Source: Actinomycetota bacterium (GTDB lineage Bacteria > Actinomycetota > Acidimicrobiia > Acidimicrobiales > Ilumatobacteraceae). From it: DNA of 39,412 nt. Shown piece after piece: positions 31,422-38,494 of the stretch. How positions within the stretch are numbered: the first letter of the stretch is position 1; each line of letters opens with the position of its first letter. The stretch covers positions 1-39,412 of the forward strand of contig CAUJET010000054.1 of NCBI GenBank assembly GCA_963169665.1, given 5' to 3'. The notes beneath the pieces are model-generated. The model searched no databases and was not told the DNA's origin. It was given only the letters and a program-made list of their open reading frames with translations. The position numbers and the translations under genes were made by a program.

Positions 31422-32294
31422 TCAGGCGGCGCGGCCGGGGTTGAGTCGGCCCGTCGGGTCGAAACCGTCCTTCACGCGGCGGGCGATCGCCGCGACGCCC
31501 GGGTCGACGGCAGTCGGCGGGATCGCGTCGGGCGCGGCGTGCACGACGCCCATGCCGAGCTCGGCGACGAACGTGCCGGACCGGAGCCCTGCCGTGACGC
31601 GCACCACGTCGGCCGGCCGGACCGAGTGGCGGGCGGCCGGCAACGGCGGCGGACCGTCGCTCTCGACCAGTCCCGTCCGCATCGCCCGCTCGACGACATC
31701 GAGATGGTGCCCTTCGAGCAGCACGTGCACGTGTGTGCCGTCCCACAGCACCGAGACGGGCCGGTGCACCGCGGCGAACACGGCCATCGGATCGTCGGTC
31801 GGCGCCGCGAACCACGCTGCGTGCGGTGCGATCGGACGCGTGCGCAGGATCACGTCGCCCAGGAAGCCGATCGTGCCGTGCGATCCCACGAGCAGCCGGC
31901 ACACGTCGAACCCGCTCACGTTCTTCACGGTGGGCCCGCCCGCCTTCACGACGACCCCGTCGGCGCCGACGTAACGCGCCTGCAGCAGCACGTCGCGGAC
32001 CGCGCCGTCGCCGAGCCGACGGATGCCGCTGCGGCCGACCGCGAGCGCGCCGCCCACGGTGCCACCGGCAGGCAGCACCGCTCGCTGACCGACCGCCGCG
32101 AGTGCAGCCGACAGCTCGTCGACGGGAGTGCCCGCACCGCACGACACCGTCATCTCGTCGGCCTGGATCCACTCGATACCCCTCGGCGCCGACACACACC
32201 GCACCCCGGCGACCGCCCCGCCACGGGTGCCGAGCCCGGCGATCGTGACCGGATCGTCGGTGGCCACCTCGGCCGCGAACGCGGTCAGATCCAC
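31422..32294 (-). CDS. glcE: glycolate oxidase FAD-binding subunit GlcE-like
   Basis: The 290-residue protein has the FAD-binding PCMH fold in the short form of GlcE: DEMTVSCGAGTPVDELSAAL, LPAGGTVGGALAVGRSG, RDVLLQARYVGADG and KNVSGFDVCRLLVGSHGTIG. It would pair with GlcD and GlcF to oxidise glycolate to glyoxylate at the membrane. GTG 32294 is chosen since GGAGG lies just upstream; the gene then overlaps the glcD end by ten bases. A GTG or longer start at 32327 would lie deeper within glcD. The C-terminal RLNPGRAA is typical of the family end. Confidence 0.88.
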   Translation of the reverse strand: MDLTAFAAEVATDDPVTIAGLGTRGGAVAGVRCVSAPRGIEWIQADEMTVSCGAGTPVDELSAALAAVGQRAVLPAGGTVGGALAVGRSGIRRLGDGAVRDVLLQARYVGADGVVVKAGGPTVKNVSGFDVCRLLVGSHGTIGFLGDVILRTRPIAPHAAWFAAPTDDPMAVFAAVHRPVSVLWDGTHVHVLLEGHHLDVVERAMRTGLVESDGPPPLPAARHSVRPADVVRVTAGLRSGTFVAELGMGVVHAAPDAIPPTAVDPGVAAIARRVKDGFDPTGRLNPGRAA

Positions 32295-33769
32295 GCGCCC
32301 TCCGGCACCTCGTGCGAATCGCCGCAACTCGACGGACTCGGGAGCACCTTGGTGGGATTCGCCAGCCCGGTGGTGTCGAACGCGGCGCGCAACGCCGCCT
32401 GCGCGGCGAGGTCGGCCGGGGCGAACATCAACGGCATCAGGTCGCGCTTCTCGAGCCCGATGCCGTGCTCGCCGCTCAGCACGCCACCCGCAGCGACCGA
32501 CACCCGCACGATCTCCTCGCCCGCAGCGTGCACCCGTTCGAGCACGCCGGGTTCACGCTTGTCGAACACCAGCAACGGGTGCAGGTTGCCGTCGCCGGCG
32601 TGGAACACGTTCATCACGAGGATCCCGTGGCGGTCGGCGATCTCGTACACCTGACGGAGCACGTCCGGCAGCGCTCGACGAGGCACGACCGTGTCGTGCA
32701 GGTAGTAGTTGGGCTTGATCCGTGCGACCGCACCGAATGCGGTCTTGCGTCCCTTCCAGATCAGCGCACGCTCGGCTTCGTCCTGCGCGACGCGCACCGT
32801 GCGACACGCGTGCTCGCGGGCGATCGCGACGATGCGCTCGACCTCGTCGGCCACACCGTGCACCGGGCCTGCCACCTCCACCAACAGCAACGCCGCTGCG
32901 TCGACGGGCAGGCCGGCATGGATATAGGCCTCGACGGCCTGCACACACAGCTGGTCCATCATCTCCAGCGCCGCGGGCACCATGCCTGCAGCGATGATCG
33001 CGCTCACCGTCTGGGCGCCGGCCTCGACGGTGTCGAAGTCGAACAGCATCGTGCGCACGTCGGGCGGGTTCTGCGTGAGGCGGACGCAGATGCGGGTGGC
33101 GATGCCGCACATCCCCTCGCTGCCGACGAAGGCGCCGCGCAGGTCGTATCCGTCGGTCTCTCCGCCCTCGCTGCCGAGCACCACCACGTCACCGTCGGGC
33201 ATCACCACCTCGGCGGCGAGCACGTGGGCGGAGGTGACCCCGTCGGCCAGGCAGTGCGGGCCGCCGGAGTTGTTGGCGAGGTTGCCGCCGATCGAACAGC
33301 TCTGCTGGCTGCTCGGGTCGGGCGCGAAGTGCAACCCATGCACGGCGACGGCGCGGGTGAGGTCGAGGTTCAACACGCCCGGCTCCACCCATGCGAGCCG
33401 GTTGACCGGGTCGACCGAGAGGATCCGGTTCATCTTGGTGAGCGTGATGACGAGTGCGCCGCCGAGCGGCGTGGCACCGCCTGCGAGACCGGTGCCCGAC
33501 CCACGGGCGACGAACGGCATGCCGTGGTCGACGGCGATGCGCACCGCGGCGCGCACCTCGGCGGTGGAGGTCGGGAAGCACACGATGCCGGCCGACCCCT
33601 CGATGTTCGACGCATCGCGTCGGTACAGGCCGAGCTCGGTCGCGGTGGTCCGCACCCGATCGTCGGACAGTGCGCTGCGCAGCGCTGCCGCAACCGGGCC
33701 GTCGGCCGCCGTGAGGGCGCCGGACACCGGATGGGTGGGCGTCGCCGGCGTGGCGGAGGCGGCGGTCAT
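32285..33769 (-). CDS. glcD: glycolate oxidase / FAD-linked 2-hydroxyacid dehydrogenase GlcD-like
   Basis: The 494-residue flavoprotein has an FAD-binding PCMH domain with RGSGTGLAGGATPLGG, QQSCSIGGNLANNSGGPHC and GVTSAHVLAAEVVMPDG, and the C-terminal FAD-oxidase domain with NVFHAGDGNLHPLL and GEHGIGLEKRDLMP. It catalyses oxidation of glycolate or D-lactate type acids; the immediate glcE favours glycolate. ATG 33769 is 11 bases after the stop of the DUF6167-like gene. The frame is open far upstream but that is a shadow of two small genes. Part of a rarA-to-phosphotransferase run of overlapping genes. Confidence 0.93.
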   Translation of the reverse strand: MTAASATPATPTHPVSGALTAADGPVAAALRSALSDDRVRTTATELGLYRRDASNIEGSAGIVCFPTSTAEVRAAVRIAVDHGMPFVARGSGTGLAGGATPLGGALVITLTKMNRILSVDPVNRLAWVEPGVLNLDLTRAVAVHGLHFAPDPSSQQSCSIGGNLANNSGGPHCLADGVTSAHVLAAEVVMPDGDVVVLGSEGGETDGYDLRGAFVGSEGMCGIATRICVRLTQNPPDVRTMLFDFDTVEAGAQTVSAIIAAGMVPAALEMMDQLCVQAVEAYIHAGLPVDAAALLLVEVAGPVHGVADEVERIVAIAREHACRTVRVAQDEAERALIWKGRKTAFGAVARIKPNYYLHDTVVPRRALPDVLRQVYEIADRHGILVMNVFHAGDGNLHPLLVFDKREPGVLERVHAAGEEIVRVSVAAGGVLSGEHGIGLEKRDLMPLMFAPADLAAQAALRAAFDTTGLANPTKVLPSPSSCGDSHEVPEGAWI

Positions 33770-33780
33770 CGCAATGCGGG

Positions 33781-34179
33781 TCAGGCCCGGCGCTTGACGC
33801 GCTTCGGCCGGGCCCCGGTGTCCTGCTTGGTGTCCTGCTTCGCGTCGCGCACCTGGCGCAGCACGATCACCTGGCCGGCCTGCACCGGTCGGCCGTCGAC
33901 CAGAACGGTGTCGACGTCGGCCAACTCGTCGGACAGCGTGCTGGCGCGACCCTCGAGCCGAGCGCGCAGCTCCATCTCCTTGGTGCGCATGGCGCGCTTG
34001 CCTTCGCGGACCGCGTCGGCGACGCGGTGGCCGCGCTCGGTCACCGAACCGGTGGCGCGTTTCGCGATCTGCACCGGCGCGAGGTCGTTGGCGACTGCTT
34101 TCGCCTTCTTCTTCGCTGCGCCGACGCCCACGGCGCCAGCCGCGACACCGCCGACGAACCACGTGACCCGCTTCATCAT
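33781..34179 (-). CDS. DUF6167-like basic membrane-associated protein
   Basis: The 132-residue protein starts MMKRVTWFVGGVAAGAVGVGA, a hydrophobic N-terminal stretch, followed by a basic helical part (RATGSVTERGHRVADAVREG, MRTKEMELRARLEG) and a Lys/Arg-rich tail ending KRVKRRA. This fits small actinobacterial DUF6167 proteins that occur next to DUF948 and rarA (family name from memory). Function unknown. Its start overlaps the stop of the DUF948-like gene by four bases. In many actinobacteria alaS follows; here glcD does. Confidence 0.74.
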   Translation of the reverse strand: MMKRVTWFVGGVAAGAVGVGAAKKKAKAVANDLAPVQIAKRATGSVTERGHRVADAVREGKRAMRTKEMELRARLEGRASTLSDELADVDTVLVDGRPVQAGQVIVLRQVRDAKQDTKQDTGARPKRVKRRA

Positions 34180-34625
34180 GCTGCGCCTCCGCGCTCGATC
34201 GATCCATCGCGCCCGCCCGAGCGCGCACCCTTGGGCTCCTTGCCACGCAACCGCCGCACCGCACGGCTCGTCCCCGTGGCGAACGCGGCCGTCTTGATCA
34301 CCGGGGTGCTCAGCGCCGCTCGAGTGACACGGCCCGTACCTGACATCGCATCGCTGATCGCCTCGGCCGAGCCGAGCACCCGGTCGAAGCGCTCGAGGTC
34401 GTGACGGGCCTCGCTGACGACGGCGGATGCCGTGCGGGTCGACTGCTGCAACTCGGCGAGGAGCGGACCGGTTTCGGCCCGCAGCGTCGCCACTTCCGAG
34501 CGCAGCGACCGCAGCGTGTCGAGCACACGCATCAGCACGACGACCAGCGCGGCGAACCCGATGCAGCACAACACGGCCGCGAGGACGACGGCGAGTTCAC
34601 CGGCGCTCATCTCTGCTGCGGTCAT
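34176..34625 (-). CDS. DUF948-like membrane protein
   Basis: The 149-residue protein has one transmembrane helix near the N-terminus (about 10-33, LAVVLAAVLCCIGFAALVVV), then a long helical part with LRSLRSEVATLRAETGPLL and a basic Gly/Ser-rich C-terminus. This is the layout of DUF948 proteins, of unknown function. The ATG overlaps the rarA stop by four bases; the gene also overlaps the following small gene by four bases. Such tight coupling suggests coordinated expression with rarA. Confidence 0.8.
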   Translation of the reverse strand: MTAAEMSAGELAVVLAAVLCCIGFAALVVVLMRVLDTLRSLRSEVATLRAETGPLLAELQQSTRTASAVVSEARHDLERFDRVLGSAEAISDAMSGTGRVTRAALSTPVIKTAAFATGTSRAVRRLRGKEPKGARSGGRDGSIERGGAA

Positions 34626-35920
34626 TCGGATCCTCCCCCGCCACCGCGCTGGCGACGGGCCATGCGGTCGCGCACTTCACGTTCGCGCCCGTGCTCGGTG
34701 GGTTCGTAGTAGCGCTTGTCGGCCTGTTCGGCCGGCAGGTACTGCTGGTCGACCCACCCGTCGGGATGGTCATGAGGGTACTCGTAGCCCGTGCCGTGAC
34801 CGAGCGTCTTGGCACCGCCGTAGTGCGCATCCCGCAGGTGCGGCGGCACCTCGCCGACCGCGCCGGACTGCACGTCGCTCCGCGCGTTCCAGATCGCGAG
34901 GGCCGCCCGGTTGCTCTTCGGAGCCGTCGCCAGATGGATCGCCGCCTGGCTGAGGTTCAGCTGGGCCTCGGGCAGGCCGACGTGTTCGAGCGCCTGCGCA
35001 GCTGCGACCGCGATCATCAACGACGTGGGGTCGGCCAGGCCCACGTCCTCGCTCGCGAAGATCATCATCCGTCTGGCGATGAACTTGGCGTCCTCGCCGG
35101 CTTCGAGCATGCGGGCGAGGTAGTAGACCGCGGCCTGCGGATCGCTGCCGCGCATGCTCTTGATGAATGCGCTCACCACGTCGTAGTGGTCGTCGCGGCC
35201 GTAGCGGAGCGCGCTCGTGCCGAGGGCCGCTTCGACGTGCTCGAGCGTGACCGTTCCGGGATGGGCGAGCGCACACGCGACCTCGAGGGCGGTGAGCACC
35301 TGGCGGCCGTCGCCCGCCGCACGATCGACCAGATGCGTGACGGCGTCCTCGCTGGCCGTCGTACCCTCGGCGGCCAGGCCGCGGTGGACGAGCGTCTCGA
35401 TCGCCGAACGGCCGAGCGGCTCGAGGCGGAACAGTGTGCTGCGGCTGCGCAACGGAGCGTTCACCTCGAAGAACGGGTTCTCGGTGGTGGCGCCGATCAG
35501 GGTGAGCGTGCCGTCCTCCACTGCCGGCAGGAGGGCGTCCTGCTGAGCCTTGGAGAACCGGTGGATCTCGTCGAGGAACAGGATCGTGCCCTGGCCGCGC
35601 TCGCCGAGTCGCTGGCGGGCCCGCTCGATCACCTCGCGCACGTCCTTCACCCCGGCCGTGACCGCGCTGAGCTGCTCGAAGGCCCGTTTGGTGCTCCCGG
35701 CGACCGCGAGCGCGAGCGTGGTCTTACCGGTACCGGGTGGCCCCCAGAAGATCGCGCTCGTGAGCCGGTCGTTCTCCACGAGCCGGCGCAACGGACGGCC
35801 TGGACTCACCAGATGCTCCTGGCCGACGACGTCGTCGAGGGTGCGTGGCCGCAACCGGGCGGCCAACGGGGCCTGCGACTGCAGGCGTTGCTCCGCGGCG
35901 GCGCTGAAGAGGTCGGTCAC
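34622..35920 (-). CDS. rarA: replication-associated recombination factor RarA (MgsA)
   Basis: The 432-residue AAA+ clamp-loader-like ATPase acts at stalled replication forks. Walker A GPPGTGKT is at 60-67, Walker B ILFLDEIH at 113-120, sensor region IGATTENPFFEVN follows, and the C-terminal tetramerisation part contains DHYDVVSAFIKSMRGSDPQAA, distinctive for RarA. The last residues are a Gly/Arg tail. It starts at GTG 35920; TAGCGT lies seven bases upstream. It heads the minus-strand run through DUF948, DUF6167-like and the glycolate oxidase genes. Confidence 0.95.
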   Translation of the reverse strand: MTDLFSAAAEQRLQSQAPLAARLRPRTLDDVVGQEHLVSPGRPLRRLVENDRLTSAIFWGPPGTGKTTLALAVAGSTKRAFEQLSAVTAGVKDVREVIERARQRLGERGQGTILFLDEIHRFSKAQQDALLPAVEDGTLTLIGATTENPFFEVNAPLRSRSTLFRLEPLGRSAIETLVHRGLAAEGTTASEDAVTHLVDRAAGDGRQVLTALEVACALAHPGTVTLEHVEAALGTSALRYGRDDHYDVVSAFIKSMRGSDPQAAVYYLARMLEAGEDAKFIARRMMIFASEDVGLADPTSLMIAVAAAQALEHVGLPEAQLNLSQAAIHLATAPKSNRAALAIWNARSDVQSGAVGEVPPHLRDAHYGGAKTLGHGTGYEYPHDHPDGWVDQQYLPAEQADKRYYEPTEHGREREVRDRMARRQRGGGGGSE

Positions 35921-35927
35921 CCGGCCG

Positions 35928-35933
35928 ACGCTA
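35928..35933 (-). promoter_or_regulatory. -10 box of rarA (leaderless type)
   Basis: Minus-strand TAGCGT stands seven bases before GTG 35920. Confidence 0.5.
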
Positions 35934-35967
35934 CCCGAGCACGTCGCGCTGGAGGGGTGCTCCTGGG

Positions 35968-35973
35968 TACGCT
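35968..35973 (+). promoter_or_regulatory. -10 box of the polytopic membrane protein gene (leaderless type)
   Basis: TACGCT lies six bases before ATG 35980. The divergent rarA -10 box is only 35 bases away. Confidence 0.5.
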
Positions 35974-35979
35974 CGACCG

Positions 35980-37950
35980 ATGCCCTCCCCGTCCCCCCGG
36001 GAGGTCAGCTCTCACGTTCGCCGACGCCCGTGGACCCTCGGGTTGGCGTTGCTCTGCATCGGACACGTGGTGCTGGTCCTCAGCCGCGCCTACGTCACCG
36101 GCGGCGACTGGGCGTTCATCGAGCTGCGCACCCGTGACGTGTTCTCCGGCGACACGCCGCTCACCGGGGCGTGGTCACGGTACGGCTGGAACCACCCGGG
36201 TCCGCTGTTGTACGACCTGCTCGCGATCCCGTATCGACTCACCGGTTCCTCGTGGCGAGGCCTGTGGCTCGGTGCGCTGGTGCTCAACGTGGTGGCCCTC
36301 GTGGTCGCCGTGCGCCTGTTGGAGCCGAACAGGTCGGAACGTGCCGACGACTCGGATCCCGCGGACCCTGGGGTCGGGTCGGCAGTCGATCCGGTCGATC
36401 CGGCCGATCCGGTCGATGAGGCGTCGTTGGCACTCGTCGACCGTGCCGATCCCGCCGACCCCGCCGACCCGACGAGTCCGGATGATCCGGACGGCGCGAC
36501 TCGACCGGTGGTCGGCGTCCGGGACGGTACGGCCACGTCCGGGGTGGCCGGCTGGCTGACGGCGTGGGCGATCGCGTTGGCCGGCATGTGGACGTTTGCC
36601 GCCGGTACCGCACATCTCGCGACCGATCCGTGGAACGCGAGCGTGGTCGTGGTGCCGGTGCTCACGATGGTCGCGGCGGCAGCGGCGGTGCTCGTCGACG
36701 ATCGTCGCGGCGTGGCCGTCGCGGCCGTGGTGTTCGTCGCCGCAGCGCAGACCCACGCGGCGTACGGGGTGCTGCTGCTGCCGTTGGTGCTGGTGGCGCT
36801 CGGCGTGGGCCTGGTCCGCTGGCGGCGATACACGCTCATGTGGATCGGCATCGGGGCCGTGCTCATGCTGCCCGCGCTGGTCGACACGCTCGTGAACTGG
36901 CCCGGCAACTTCTACCGCTCGATCCGGTTCACGCTCACCGCGTCGGAGCCGGCGGTCGGGTTCGCCCAGGCCGCCAGGGTCATCGGTCGAGCCACCTCGC
37001 TGTCGTTCTTCGGTGAGGCTCGACTGCCGTCGTTCGTCGCCGTCGTGCGCGACCCACCGTGGGGGCTGCTGCCCTTCGCCGGCCTCGTGGCGCTGGCCGT
37101 CGCGCGCCGCGTCGCCGTCGTGCGGGGATGGACCGTGCACCGGCGCTCGCTCGAGGCGACCGCGCTGCTGTGGCTCGGCGGCGTGCTGATGGTGGCGCGC
37201 ACCCGCGGTCCACTGCTCATCTGGCTGACGACCTGGATGGTCGTCGCCGCTGCGGTCACGTGGTGCCTGGTGGGCGCAGTCGTCGTGCGTTGGCTGCTCG
37301 AGCGCCGATCCGAGACAACCCCATCCGACCCGTCGCGCGTCCGTTTCGTCGGCACCGCTGCGGTCGGTGCCGTGGCGTTGCTGCTCGCCACGGTGAACAT
37401 TGCCGGTTCGGTCGGCGAGGGCTATCCGTTCCAGGAGGTCACCCAGGTCGTGCAACAGTTCGCCGACGACGCCGAGCCCTATGCCGCCTCACCGATCGCG
37501 ATCGATCTCGCCGGCGACGAGTACGTGGCCGGGGCGGTGCAATCCGGCCTGATCGTCGAGCTCGAGGCTCGCGGGCTGCAGCCCCGCGGTCGCCCCGACC
37601 AACGCCTGCAGCTCGGGACGCACCGCACCGACCTACCGCTCGCACCTCCGTCGCTGCTCGTGCGCGTCGAGGCACAGTCGGGCGCACCTGAGGATGCGTC
37701 GGTGGTGTCGGTGAGCGATCCGCTGAACGCGACCGAGCGGGCCGAGGCAGACGCGCTCATGACCGAACTCGGTGCGCTGCTCGACTCGGCCGGCGTGGGC
37801 GACCGACGCGAGCTGCTCGTCAACGACCTCGCCCCGCTCGCTGCGTTCAGAGCGCCGCCCGAGGTCGCCGCCGAGCTCGACCGGTTCGAGCGGCTGGGCG
37901 AGCTCCACGGTCGCGGCCAGCGGATCGTGCTCTACCTCATCGGCGCGTGA
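35980..37950 (+). CDS. polytopic membrane protein, possible GT-C glycosyltransferase, with Asp-Pro-Ala insert
   Basis: The 656-residue protein has about ten transmembrane segments up to residue 475 and a soluble C-terminal domain of about 175 residues. After the first helix a loop GGDWAFIELRTRDVFSG contains Asp43 and Glu48 in the position where GT-C glycosyltransferases carry catalytic acids, followed by YGWNHPGPLLYDLLAI, a common pattern in that superfamily. Between helices 2 and 3 (residues 123-172) lies an acidic Asp-Pro/Asp-Pro-Ala repeat insert. A glycosyltransferase role in wall or lipid glycan assembly is inference from topology. The start is supported by a -10 box six bases upstream. 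A hairpin covers its stop. Confidence 0.78.
   Translation: MPSPSPREVSSHVRRRPWTLGLALLCIGHVVLVLSRAYVTGGDWAFIELRTRDVFSGDTPLTGAWSRYGWNHPGPLLYDLLAIPYRLTGSSWRGLWLGALVLNVVALVVAVRLLEPNRSERADDSDPADPGVGSAVDPVDPADPVDEASLALVDRADPADPADPTSPDDPDGATRPVVGVRDGTATSGVAGWLTAWAIALAGMWTFAAGTAHLATDPWNASVVVVPVLTMVAAAAAVLVDDRRGVAVAAVVFVAAAQTHAAYGVLLLPLVLVALGVGLVRWRRYTLMWIGIGAVLMLPALVDTLVNWPGNFYRSIRFTLTASEPAVGFAQAARVIGRATSLSFFGEARLPSFVAVVRDPPWGLLPFAGLVALAVARRVAVVRGWTVHRRSLEATALLWLGGVLMVARTRGPLLIWLTTWMVVAAAVTWCLVGAVVVRWLLERRSETTPSDPSRVRFVGTAAVGAVALLLATVNIAGSVGEGYPFQEVTQVVQQFADDAEPYAASPIAIDLAGDEYVAGAVQSGLIVELEARGLQPRGRPDQRLQLGTHRTDLPLAPPSLLVRVEAQSGAPEDASVVSVSDPLNATERAEADALMTELGALLDSAGVGDRRELLVNDLAPLAAFRAPPEVAAELDRFERLGELHGRGQRIVLYLIGA
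36346..36495 (+). repeat. low-complexity Asp-Pro-Ala/Val coding repeat
   Basis: GATCCGGTC, GATCCGGCC and related 6-9-base units repeat irregularly and encode DPVDPADPVD and DPADPADP. The stretch stands in a loop between membrane helices. Confidence 0.7.
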
Positions 37951-37965
37951 TCAGCGCCTGATCAC
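37947..37965. terminator. bidirectional terminator containing both stop codons
   Basis: GTGATCAG and CTGATCAC form a perfect 8-pair stem with a CGC loop. The TGA of the plus-strand gene lies in the left arm and the TGA of the minus-strand NUDIX gene in the right arm. Confidence 0.65.
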
Positions 37966-38411
37966 AGGGTGCGCAGCACTCGTTCGTAGGCGGGGCGTCG
38001 CCACTCGAGCACCTGGGCGATGAGCCACTCGGGATCGACCCACCGCCACGCGACGAACTCGCTGCCGTCGGGCGTCGGTTCGATGTCGGCGTGGAGGGCG
38101 TCGAACAGGAACCACTTCTGCACCTGGCCGCGTCGCTTGCCGTCCTTGCCGTGCTCGCGCATGATGTCTGCCGGCCATTCGTAGGCGACCCAGTCGGGGT
38201 ACTCGGCCCGTGCGATGACGTGGTCCTCGCCCAGTCCGGTCTCCTCGAACAGCTCGCGCCAGGCGCCCTCGATCGGCTCCTCGCCGGTGTCGAGGCCGCC
38301 CTGGGGGAGCTGCCAACTGTCGGGCGAATCGCTGCGTTCGAACGCCAGGAGCTGCCTGCCGTCCGGGTGACGGACGACGACCACCACCCCCGCCCTGAAG
38401 TGTTGCGCCAT
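37962..38411 (-). CDS. NUDIX hydrolase (RppH/Ap4A hydrolase-like)
   Basis: The 149-residue protein has a complete Nudix box at residues 38-60 (starting GGLDTGEEP and ending RELFEETGL), preceded by SWQLPQGG, a pattern typical for the RppH/diadenosine polyphosphate group. It would hydrolyse nucleoside diphosphate-linked compounds or 5' triphosphate RNA ends; Trp-rich WRWVDPEWLI near the C-terminus fits that group. ATG 38411 has TACGGT seven bases upstream. It ends convergent to the membrane protein gene, sharing the terminator hairpin. Which substrate is used cannot be read from the sequence. Confidence 0.9.
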   Translation of the reverse strand: MAQHFRAGVVVVVRHPDGRQLLAFERSDSPDSWQLPQGGLDTGEEPIEGAWRELFEETGLGEDHVIARAEYPDWVAYEWPADIMREHGKDGKRRGQVQKWFLFDALHADIEPTPDGSEFVAWRWVDPEWLIAQVLEWRRPAYERVLRTL

Positions 38412-38418
38412 CCCGCCG

Positions 38419-38424
38419 ACCGTA
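38419..38424 (-). promoter_or_regulatory. -10 box of the NUDIX gene (leaderless type)
   Basis: Minus-strand TACGGT lies seven bases before ATG 38411 in the 83-base gap after the AtuA-like gene. Confidence 0.48.
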
Positions 38425-38494
38425 CCCGCGTCCTCCGCGTTTGTTCACTTTCGCGTCGTATCCACGCGTTCGCGCACACACACGCGGTCGGCGG

